DNA of 64,000 bases from Olsenella sp. SW781 (GTDB lineage: Bacteria > Actinomycetota > Coriobacteriia > Coriobacteriales > Atopobiaceae): assembly GCF_012027725.1 (NCBI RefSeq), contig NZ_SJOU01000007.1, positions 78,984 through 142,983 of the forward strand, in the 5' to 3' direction. This document shows, piece by piece, positions 33,507 to 40,394 of the stretch; the stretch's first letter is position 1; the number at the start of each line of letters is the position of its first letter. Below the pieces are notes generated by a model. The model did no database searches. It was not told the DNA's origin and saw only the letters and a list, made by a program, of their open reading frames with translations. Made by a program: the position numbers and the translations under genes.

Positions 33507-35486
33507 ATGGCACTCGACTATCGGCAGGCGGCTCAGGAGATTCTGGACGCCATCGGCGGTCCGGGCAACGTGGTCTCGGCGGCGCACTGCGCCACGCGCC
33601 TGAGGCTCGTGCTCGCGGACGACGCCAAGGTGGACCAGGCGGCCGTTGACAACGCGACTGGCGCCAAGGGCAACTTCAAGGCGTCCGGGCAGATGCAGGT
33701 CATCTACGGCACGGGCACGGTGAACAAGGTCTACGACGAGTTCATCGCCCTCGGCCACATCACGGCCGCCACCAAGGCGGAGGTGAAGGAGGCCGCCGCC
33801 CAGCAGCAGACCAACCCCTTCATGCGCGCGATCAAGCTGCTGGGGGACGTCTTCGTGCCCATCATCCCGGCGATCGTGGCCTCCGGCCTGCTCCTGGGCA
33901 TCATGAGCGCGCTCTCCTTCATGGATTCCAACGGCTTCATCGCGCTCGACACCAACAACGCCTGGTACCAGATCCTGAACCTCGTCTCCAACACGGCGTT
34001 CACGTTCCTGCAGATCCTCATCGGCTTCTCCGCGGCCAAGGCCTTCGGCGCCAACCCCTACCTCGGAGCGGTCGTGGGCATGCTGCTCATCAACCCGGGC
34101 CTGCAGAACGCCAACACCGTGGCAACCGAGGGCGTGCTCCAGACCTACCCCGTCATCCCCGGCCTCTACTCCATCGAGTGGACCGGCTACCAGGGCCACG
34201 TCATCCCCATCGTCATCGCCTGCGGCATTCTCGCGTTCATCGAGAGGCGCCTGCACAGGGTGGTCCCCGAGGCCTTCGACCTCTTCGTGACGCCGCTCGT
34301 CTCCGTAGCCGTCACGGCCTACGTCACCATGCTCGCCGTCGGGCCCGTCTTCGTCTGGGCGGAAAACGCCATCCTCGGCGGCATCCAGTTCCTGCTCACG
34401 CTGCCGCTCGGCCTGGGCTCGCTCATCATGGGCGCCCTCTACGCCCCCACCGTGGTCACCGGCATCCACCAGATGTACACCACGATCGACCTCGGCCAGA
34501 TAGCCACGTACGGCGTGACCTACTGGCTGCCGCTCGCCAGCGCCGCCAACATCGGCCAGGCCGGCGCGGCGCTCGCCGTGGCGCTCAAGACCAAGGACGT
34601 CAAGGTCCGCTCGCTCGCCCTCCCCTCCTCGCTCTCCGCGTTCATGGGCATCACCGAGCCCGCCATCTTCGGCGTGAACCTCCGCTTCTTCAAGCCCTTC
34701 GTGGCCGGCTGCATCGGCGGTGGCCTGGGCGCCATGTTCGCCTCCATCGTGGGGCTCGCCGCGGCGGGCACCGGCGTCACCGGCATCTTTGGCATCCTGC
34801 TCTGCCTCAGCCAGCCCGTGCAGTACGTGATCATGTTCGCCATCTCCGGAGTCGTGGCCTTCGCCATCTCCTACGCGCTCTACAAGGACCCCGAGGCCGC
34901 GACCCCCGCCGAGAAGCCCGTCGTCCAGGCCTCCGTCTCCGCGCCCGCCACTGACGCCGCCAACGCCGCGGCCCTCTCCGCCGCCGCTGCCGACGCCGCC
35001 GTCGCAACCGTAACCGACGCCGCACCCGCCGCGCAGGCCGAGGTCCTTCTCGCTCCGATGGCGGGCACCGCCATCAAGATGACCGAGGTCCCCGACCCCG
35101 TCTTCGCGAGCGAGGCCATGGGCCCCGGAGCCGCCGTCCGCCCCACCGAGGGCAGGCTCTGCGCGCCCGCCGCGGGCACCGTCACCGTGCTCGCCGAGAC
35201 CGGCCACGCCCTCGGCATGACCACCGACGCGGGCGCCGAGGTCCTCATGCACATCGGCATCGACACCGTGACCCTCGAGGGCAGGCCCTTCACCGCGCAC
35301 GTCAAGGTGGGCGACCACGTTAAGGCCGGCCAGCTCCTCATGGACGTCGACCTCGACGCCATCCGCGCCGCGGGACTCGACCCGGTGACCCCGGTCATCG
35401 TGACCAATGCCGAGGCCTACGCTAGGGTCACACCGCATGCTGGCACGACCGTGCGCACCGGCGAGAGCCTCGTCGAGCTCTCCTGA
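33507..35486 (+). CDS. scrA: PTS sucrose-specific EIIBCA component
   Basis: 659 aa, domain order IIB-IIC-IIA. IIB (1-~90) with phosphorylated Cys28 in SAAHCATRLRL. IIC (~105-455) with about ten membrane segments and the GITEPAIFGVNLRF signature of the glucose-glucoside superfamily. An Ala/Pro-rich linker (~460-515), then IIA with the active His in AEVLMHIGIDTVTL. Takes up and phosphorylates sucrose to sucrose-6-phosphate. Sucrose specificity is inferred from the scrR-A-B-K context. RBS AAAGGTGGG. Confidence 0.93.
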   Translation: MALDYRQAAQEILDAIGGPGNVVSAAHCATRLRLVLADDAKVDQAAVDNATGAKGNFKASGQMQVIYGTGTVNKVYDEFIALGHITAATKAEVKEAAAQQQTNPFMRAIKLLGDVFVPIIPAIVASGLLLGIMSALSFMDSNGFIALDTNNAWYQILNLVSNTAFTFLQILIGFSAAKAFGANPYLGAVVGMLLINPGLQNANTVATEGVLQTYPVIPGLYSIEWTGYQGHVIPIVIACGILAFIERRLHRVVPEAFDLFVTPLVSVAVTAYVTMLAVGPVFVWAENAILGGIQFLLTLPLGLGSLIMGALYAPTVVTGIHQMYTTIDLGQIATYGVTYWLPLASAANIGQAGAALAVALKTKDVKVRSLALPSSLSAFMGITEPAIFGVNLRFFKPFVAGCIGGGLGAMFASIVGLAAAGTGVTGIFGILLCLSQPVQYVIMFAISGVVAFAISYALYKDPEAATPAEKPVVQASVSAPATDAANAAALSAAAADAAVATVTDAAPAAQAEVLLAPMAGTAIKMTEVPDPVFASEAMGPGAAVRPTEGRLCAPAAGTVTVLAETGHALGMTTDAGAEVLMHIGIDTVTLEGRPFTAHVKVGDHVKAGQLLMDVDLDAIRAAGLDPVTPVIVTNAEAYARVTPHAGTTVRTGESLVELS

Positions 35487-35553
35487 CCGTCCCTCCTCGC
35501 ACAGGGGCGGCCCGCGCCGGACGGGCCGCCCCGCCTCACACTCGGGAGCCATC

Positions 35554-36960
35554 ATGTCACACGATCCCTGGAGAATGGGCTTTCACCTCATGCCGCCCGT
35601 CGGCTGGCTCAACGACCCCAACGGCCTCTGCCAGCTGGGCGGCACCTATCACGTGTTCCACCAGTACAGCCCCGACTGGCCCGCGCCCGACGCGCCGCGC
35701 GGGTGGGGCCACTTCTGGAGCCGCGACCTCGTCCACTGGAGGTCCGGCGGGCGCGCGTTTGCCATCGCGCCGGACACCCCCGACGAGGCATCGGGCGCCT
35801 ACTCGGGCTGTGCCGTGCCCTTCGAGGGTGGCGTGCGCCTCTACTACACCGGCAACGTCAAGGAGCCGGGAGACTTCGACTACGTGCGCGCGGGACGGCG
35901 CGCGGCCCAAATCCTCGTCGAGGCCGCACCAGACCCCGCCGCGTCCGGAGGCCTTGCGCTCGGCGAGAAGGACGTGCTGCTGAGAAACGCCGACTACCCC
36001 GCGTTCTGCTCGTGCCACGTGCGCGACCCCAAGGTCTGGCGCGAGGGGGGCGCGTGGTGGATGCTCCTCGGCGCGCGCGACCTCGACGACCGGGGGCTCG
36101 CGCTCGTGCTGCGCTCGAATGACGGCCGGGCGTGGGAGAGCGCCGGGGCCGTCCGCCCGACGTCCCCCTTCGGCTACATGTGGGAGTGCCCGGACCGCAT
36201 CGAGCTCGGCGGGCGCGAGTGGCTCTCGTTCTGCCCGCAGGGCATGGCCGAGCGCCCCTGGGCCGACGGCGTGGACGACCAGTCCGGCTACGTCCCGCTC
36301 CCCGCAGGCGAGCGCCTGGCGGCGGACGCCGAGGTCGACCCCCGGGCGTTCCGGCGCTGGGACCACGGCTTTGACTTCTACGCGCCGCAGAGCTTCGTGG
36401 ACGAGTCCGGCCGCGCCATCCTGATCGGCTGGATGGGCATGCCCGACGCCGACTTCGCGGGGGCGCCCGACGGCATGACGTGGTGCCACTGCCTCACGGT
36501 ACCGCGCGAGGTTACGGCCGGCGCGGACGGGGCGCTGCTCCAGCGGCCGGTGCGCGAGCTCGAGGCGCTGCGCGGCACGCGGCACGAGCTGGCCGGCGGC
36601 GGGTCGCTCACGCTGGGGGAGCATCGCGCCGACGTCCTTCTCGCCCGCCCCGAGGGGCCGCTCGAGCTCTGGCTGGACGACGCGCTCGCGATTACCTGGG
36701 ACGGCGCGGAGCTTGCGCTGCGCTTTGCGGACGACGCCGTCGGGTGCGGGCGGACCGGGAGGGCCGTGGCGTGCGACGACCTTCGCGACCTACGCGTTCT
36801 TGTCGACAGCTCAGCCGTCGAGGTCTTTGCCAACGACGGCGAGCTCGCCTTTGCCACCCGCTGGTTCCCCCGCTCCCCCACCCTCACGCTCGTGCAAAAG
36901 GGACAGGCACTTTTGCACGCCTGGGAGATGGGCGACGGCGTGGCGGGCACGTACGAGTAG
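35554..36960 (+). CDS. scrB: sucrose-6-phosphate hydrolase (GH32)
   Basis: 468 aa. Splits sucrose-6-phosphate to glucose-6-phosphate and fructose. Catalytic triad of GH32: nucleophile Asp in GWLNDPNGLC, transition-state Asp in VRDPKVW and acid/base Glu in WECPDRIEL. C-terminal beta-sandwich with LVDSSAVEVFANDGE. ATG at 35554 (CGGGAG upstream) is preferred to an earlier frame start within the scrA end. The last ~25 residues contain LVQKGQALLHAW, encoded by a REP palindrome (36891-36919) that has become coding. Confidence 0.93.
   Translation: MSHDPWRMGFHLMPPVGWLNDPNGLCQLGGTYHVFHQYSPDWPAPDAPRGWGHFWSRDLVHWRSGGRAFAIAPDTPDEASGAYSGCAVPFEGGVRLYYTGNVKEPGDFDYVRAGRRAAQILVEAAPDPAASGGLALGEKDVLLRNADYPAFCSCHVRDPKVWREGGAWWMLLGARDLDDRGLALVLRSNDGRAWESAGAVRPTSPFGYMWECPDRIELGGREWLSFCPQGMAERPWADGVDDQSGYVPLPAGERLAADAEVDPRAFRRWDHGFDFYAPQSFVDESGRAILIGWMGMPDADFAGAPDGMTWCHCLTVPREVTAGADGALLQRPVRELEALRGTRHELAGGGSLTLGEHRADVLLARPEGPLELWLDDALAITWDGAELALRFADDAVGCGRTGRAVACDDLRDLRVLVDSSAVEVFANDGELAFATRWFPRSPTLTLVQKGQALLHAWEMGDGVAGTYE
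36891..36919. repeat. REP palindrome inside the scrB coding region
   Basis: CGTGCAAAAG (36891-36900) and CTTTTGCACG (36910-36919) around GGACAGGCA. Same family as 54219-54292, 55166-55223 and 60395-60422. Translated as VQKGQALLHA within ScrB. Confidence 0.9.
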
Positions 36961-37009
36961 CCGCACGGACCGCTTGCCGAGAAGAGCGGCGCGCTCGGCC
37001 GCATCACGG

Positions 37010-37033
37010 CATAATGGGTGTGGAATCGATTCC
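37010..37033 (+). promoter_or_regulatory. scrK operator and -10
   Basis: GGAATCGATTCC (37022-37033) is a perfect 12-bp palindrome matching the scr consensus, flanked by GTGT and GCACAC. CATAAT at 37010-37015 is a possible -10. Suggests scrK has its own regulated promoter besides read-through from scrB. Confidence 0.7.
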
Positions 37034-37057
37034 GCACACAAGCGAAAGGACACCGCG

Positions 37058-38011
37058 ATGTTCTCCGTCTCCGCACTGGGCGAGCTCCTCATCGACTTCA
37101 CCGACGCCGGCACCTCTGCTGGAGGCCAGCGGCTCTTCGAGCGCAACGCCGGCGGCGCGCCGGCCAACGTCCTCGTGGCGCTGGAGAAGCTCGGCCACAA
37201 GACCGCCTTCCTGGGCAAGGTGGGCTGCGACATGCACGGCGAGTTCCTGCGCGCCACCCTCGAGGAGCAGGGCATCGACACCACGGGGCTGATCAGCGAC
37301 CCGGACGCGTTCACGACGCTGGCCTTCGTTGCCCTCTCGCCTGACGGCGAGCGCGAGTTCTCCTTCGCGCGCAAGCCCGGAGCGGACACGCGCATCACGG
37401 AGGATGAGCTCGCGCGCGACGTGATCGCCGCGTCCAGGGTCTTCCACGTGGGCTCGCTCTCGCTCACCGACGAGCCCGCCCGCTCGGCCACGCTCGCCGC
37501 GCTCTCCTGCGCGCGCGAGGCCGGCTGCACCCTCTCCTACGACCCCAACTACCGCGCGAACCTCTGGCCGTCCATCGAGGCCGCCGTGGAGCAGATGCGC
37601 GCCGTGGTGCCGCAGATGGACCTCATGAAGCTCTCCGACGAGGAGTGCGCGCTCCTCACGGGCGAGAAGGACCCGGAGGCCGCTGCGGCGGCGCTCCTGG
37701 CGCAGGGCCCCAAGGTCGTGGCCGTAACGCTCGGCGCGGGCGGCGCGTACGTCCGCTGCGCCGACGGGGACGCCACGGTGCCGGGCTTCCCCGCTGACGC
37801 CGTGGACGCCACGGGCGCGGGCGACTCCTTCTGGGGCGGCTTCCTCGCAGGCTTCTGCGAGAGCGGCAAGGCGCCGGCGGAGGTGACCGTCGAGGACGCC
37901 GCCGGCTTCGCACGCCTGGGCAACGCCGTCGCGTCCCTCTGCGTCCGCAAGCGCGGCGCCATCCCCGCGATGCCGGAGCGCGCCGACGTGGAGGCCCTCC
38001 TCGCCGAGTAG
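37058..38011 (+). CDS. scrK: fructokinase (PfkB/ribokinase family)
   Basis: 317 aa. Phosphorylates the fructose released by ScrB. PfkB features: N-terminal GGAPANVLVALEKLGHKTAFLGKVGCDMHG and the C-terminal DAVDATGAGDSFWGGFLAGF with the catalytic Asp. ATG at 37058 after GAAAGGA. Last gene of the sucrose cluster, followed by a 16-17-bp minisatellite and a hairpin. Confidence 0.93.
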   Translation: MFSVSALGELLIDFTDAGTSAGGQRLFERNAGGAPANVLVALEKLGHKTAFLGKVGCDMHGEFLRATLEEQGIDTTGLISDPDAFTTLAFVALSPDGEREFSFARKPGADTRITEDELARDVIAASRVFHVGSLSLTDEPARSATLAALSCAREAGCTLSYDPNYRANLWPSIEAAVEQMRAVVPQMDLMKLSDEECALLTGEKDPEAAAAALLAQGPKVVAVTLGAGGAYVRCADGDATVPGFPADAVDATGAGDSFWGGFLAGFCESGKAPAEVTVEDAAGFARLGNAVASLCVRKRGAIPAMPERADVEALLAE

Positions 38012-38013
38012 CC

Positions 38014-38112
38014 TGACGCGGCCGACTTGCGGCGCGCCCGATTTGTGGCGCGGCCGACTCGGTGACGCGGCCGGCTCAGTGACGCGCCCAATCAGTGGCG
38101 CGCCCGACTCAG
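38014..38112. repeat. 16-17-bp minisatellite (6 units)
   Basis: Units begin at 38014, 38030, 38046, 38063, 38080 and 38096, each a variant of TGRCGCGSCCGACTCRG. Starts two bases after the scrK stop region. Confidence 0.8.
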
Positions 38113-38171
38113 TGACGGGTTCTGGACGAATGCGGCCTCTGGACCGGGGCCATCCGTTCAGGACCCGTCAC
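38112..38171. terminator. imperfect hairpin downstream of scrK
   Basis: GTGACGGGTTCTGGACG (38112 on) is largely complementary to the segment ending CGTTCAGGACCCGTCAC at 38171, about 21-bp arms with four mismatches. It continues from the minisatellite. A tandem GATTGAAGCCAGA duplication follows at 38184 and 38199. Confidence 0.55.
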
Positions 38172-38230
38172 TCTGCCAAAAGCAGATTGAAGCCAGAAGA
38201 TTGAAGCCAGACCCCGTCGCCCCCGTCAGG

Positions 38231-38941
38231 TCACGGGCGGGCGAGGGCCTCGAAGCGGCGATAGAGCAGCCCTCCCGCCGCGGCGAGCGCCACCGCCACG
38301 ACGACGGCCATGGCGGCGATCCCGTAGTCTCCGCTCCCGAAGGCCGAGGCGGCGACCGTGGACGTCACGATGGAGGGGATGCGGCCGAGCGTGGTGATGG
38401 CCAGCACCGCCCCGAAGCGCATGTCCGTGAGCCCGGCAAAGTACGTGAGGAAGTCCTTGGGCGTCCCCGGAATGAGAAAGACGACGAGCATCACGAGCTC
38501 GAGCCGCCGGGCGTCGTGCAGCCACGAGAAGCGGTCGAGATGTGAGCGGTCAAAGAAGACGCCCACGAGCGACCAGCCCCAGCGACGCACCGCCCAGAAG
38601 ATGGCGCTCGACGCCACGGCGCTCGCGGCCATGCACACGAGCGTGCCCTCGAGGAAGCCGAAGGCGTACCCGCTCGCCAGCTCGACGGGCTCCCCGGGGA
38701 GAAAGGCGAGCGCGATCTGCAGCGCGTTGACGCCGCCGATGACGAGCCGCGAGAGGATCGCGTGCTCAGCGACGAAGGACCGCACCGCAACGGGGTCGCT
38801 CGCCCAGGCGTAGGCCTCGGGCGCCCAGCGCAGGCAGATGGCCGCGAGCGCGACCCCCACCGCCACAAGCGCGCAGATGACGAGCGCCCTTCTTGCCCTC
38901 AGGTCGCGATCCGCGACGTCATGCCGGTTCTTCTCGCCCAT
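38231..38941 (-). CDS. TVP38/TMEM64 (DedA-like) membrane protein
   Basis: 236 aa, five to six hydrophobic segments. FLPGEPVELASGYAFGFLEGTLVCMAASAVASSAIFW is the glycine-rich core of the VTT/SNARE-associated family, and MLVVFLIPGTPKDFLTYFAGLTDMRF the second conserved half. Family members are thought to act on membrane lipid transport or proton-coupled processes; exact role unknown. ATG at 38941 fits GGGAGGGGG spacing better than GTG at 38947. Its codons 2-5 (GEKN) are a motif copy at 38926-38938. Confidence 0.85.
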   Translation of the reverse strand: MGEKNRHDVADRDLRARRALVICALVAVGVALAAICLRWAPEAYAWASDPVAVRSFVAEHAILSRLVIGGVNALQIALAFLPGEPVELASGYAFGFLEGTLVCMAASAVASSAIFWAVRRWGWSLVGVFFDRSHLDRFSWLHDARRLELVMLVVFLIPGTPKDFLTYFAGLTDMRFGAVLAITTLGRIPSIVTSTVAASAFGSGDYGIAAMAVVVAVALAAAGGLLYRRFEALARP

Positions 38942-39075
38942 GCGCACCCCCTCCCATCCATCTTGCCATCCGGGGCACTACCGGGCGGCCCTCCGCGGGA
39001 ACCCTTGCCGGATGCTTGCACCGCCCTTACACAGCCAGCCGGGAGCAGGCACGCTCCGAGGCCGGCGAGACGGGC

Positions 39076-39183
39076 CTAGAGCGTCGCCGCGTGAACGAGC
39101 ATCGCGAGCGCGAGGCTGCCCAGAAGCGTCGAGGTTGCCAGGCAGCCGAGAAGAACGGCCTTCTCGGACATTCTCTTGATCAT
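39076..39183 (-). CDS. 35-aa single-pass membrane peptide
   Basis: MIKRMSEKAVLLGCLATSTL is followed by LGSLALAMLVHAATL and TAG: a basic N-terminus, one hydrophobic helix of ~24 residues, no tail. GGAAGGGAGG lies 5-6 bases before ATG, among the best ribosome sites in the window, and a long hairpin (39208-39262) precedes it. No family recognised; the size recalls KdpF-like or other small regulatory membrane peptides. A motif copy (39145-39157) lies inside the frame. Too short for ordinary gene callers. Confidence 0.55.
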   Translation of the reverse strand: MIKRMSEKAVLLGCLATSTLLGSLALAMLVHAATL

Positions 39184-39207
39184 GGTGCCTCCCTTCCTCG
39201 TTGCCGT

Positions 39208-39262
39208 CCCTCCCCCAGGGACCGGGCACGCCGAGTCGCCTGCGTGCCCGCTCCTGGGAGGG
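39208..39262 (-). promoter_or_regulatory. leader hairpin of the small membrane peptide gene
   Basis: On the minus strand the segment 39262-39242 (CCCTCCCAGGAGCGGGCACGC, shown here only by its ends CCCTCC and GGCACGC) pairs with 39231-39208 with small bulges, about 20 bp, closing a 10-nt loop. It ends 16 bp upstream of the RBS. Could be a terminator/attenuator or mRNA-stability element. Confidence 0.45.
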
Positions 39263-39377
39263 TGACTCCATTCTTGCAGCTCAGAAGGATGGAACCAATC
39301 GATTGGACTTACTGCCGGGTGACGCTTTGGTAAGATTCCCGCCTCCCCCGCGCCGCGTCCCGCCGCGCGGGGAGGGC

Positions 39378-40151
39378 CTAGCGCCGCAGCTCGGAGAGGG
39401 CCACGCGGACGGCCTCGTCCTCGTCGTCGGTCACGACCACGAGCTCGGGGTCGAGCGGCGAGATGTTGCCCGACTCACGGACGGTCCCCTCGAGCCAGTC
39501 CATGAGGCCGCCCCAGTACTCGGAGCCGAAGAGCACCACGGGGACGCGCGCTACCTTGTGCGTCTGGACGAGCGTGAGCAGCTCAAAGGCCTCGTCGAGC
39601 GTGCCGAAGCCGCCCGGGAAGATGATCGCGCCGCTCGAGTACTTGACGAACATCGTCTTGCGCACAAAGAAGTAGCGGAAGGTCATGCCCAGGTTGACCC
39701 ACTTGTTGATGCCCTGCTCGTGCGGCAGCTCGATGCCCAGCCCCACCGACTTTCCGCCGGCCTTGGCCGCCCCGCTGTTGGCGGCCTCCATGATGCCCGG
39801 GCCTCCGCCGGTGATCACGGCCACGCCCGCCTCGGCGAGCTTTCTGCCCACGTGGCGCGCGGCACGATACATCGGGTCGGTGCGCGGCGTGCGCGCCGAG
39901 CCAAAGACGGTAACGGCGGGCCCCAGCTCCGCGAGCGCGCCGAAGCCGTCGACGAACTCGGCCTGGATGCGCAGGACGCGCCACGGGTCCATGTGCAGCC
40001 AGTCCGTGGAGGCCTCGGGCGCGAGGAGGTTGCCCGTGGTGGTGTCGGCCGGGATCATGGGCCCGCGCATGATCACGGGACCGCGGTGGTAGGTCTGCCC
40101 GAGGGGCTCCTCGGGGGTGGGGCGCTGGTCGAGGTTCTTCTCGTCTGCCAT
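39378..40151 (-). CDS. LOG-family protein (TIGR00730, Rossmann-fold nucleotide-binding)
   Basis: 257 aa. VTVFGSARTPRTDPMY, VITGGGPGIMEAANSGAAKAGGKSVGLGIELP and IIFPGGFGTLDEAFE are the substrate motifs (PGGxGTxxE) of cytokinin-riboside-monophosphate phosphoribohydrolases. Bacterial members cleave AMP-like nucleotides to base plus ribose-5-phosphate or have unassigned roles. The N-terminal ~70 residues are an extension. Codons 3-5 (DEKN) are a motif copy (40133-40145). Confidence 0.88.
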   Translation of the reverse strand: MADEKNLDQRPTPEEPLGQTYHRGPVIMRGPMIPADTTTGNLLAPEASTDWLHMDPWRVLRIQAEFVDGFGALAELGPAVTVFGSARTPRTDPMYRAARHVGRKLAEAGVAVITGGGPGIMEAANSGAAKAGGKSVGLGIELPHEQGINKWVNLGMTFRYFFVRKTMFVKYSSGAIIFPGGFGTLDEAFELLTLVQTHKVARVPVVLFGSEYWGGLMDWLEGTVRESGNISPLDPELVVVTDDEDEAVRVALSELRR

Positions 40152-40265
40152 GATGCCTCCTTCTCCTGACGGGGCCCTACGGTACGTCCGCCCCGTCAGC
40201 GGCGGGTAAGCCGCGCGACATGTCGCGATACGCTTTGTGTACCCGTTTTTGCCGCCGGCGCTGGC

Positions 40266-40389
40266 GTGCCACCGGCGTCAGGCTTATTTGGCGCATGCCG
40301 CTGGCGTCGGGTTTATTTGGCACGCGCATCCGTGCCAAATAAACCCGACGCCAGCGGCATGCGCCAAATAAGCCTGACGCCGGTGGCAC
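40266..40389. repeat. nested REP palindrome with perfect 59-bp stem
   Basis: Arms 40266-40324 and 40331-40389 are exact complements; loop CGCATC. The outer ~29 bp (GTGCCACCGGCGTCAGG plus CTTATTTGGCGC) and inner ~29 bp (TGCCGCTGGCGTCGGG plus TTTATTTGGCACG) are two different variants of the same family, so one palindrome lies exactly in the centre of another. Confidence 0.97.
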
Positions 40390-40394
40390 GGCGG

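Noticed and set aside
38014..38112. possible CRISPR or iteron array
   Set aside because: Units are contiguous 16-17-mers without spacers and degenerate; no replication genes nearby.
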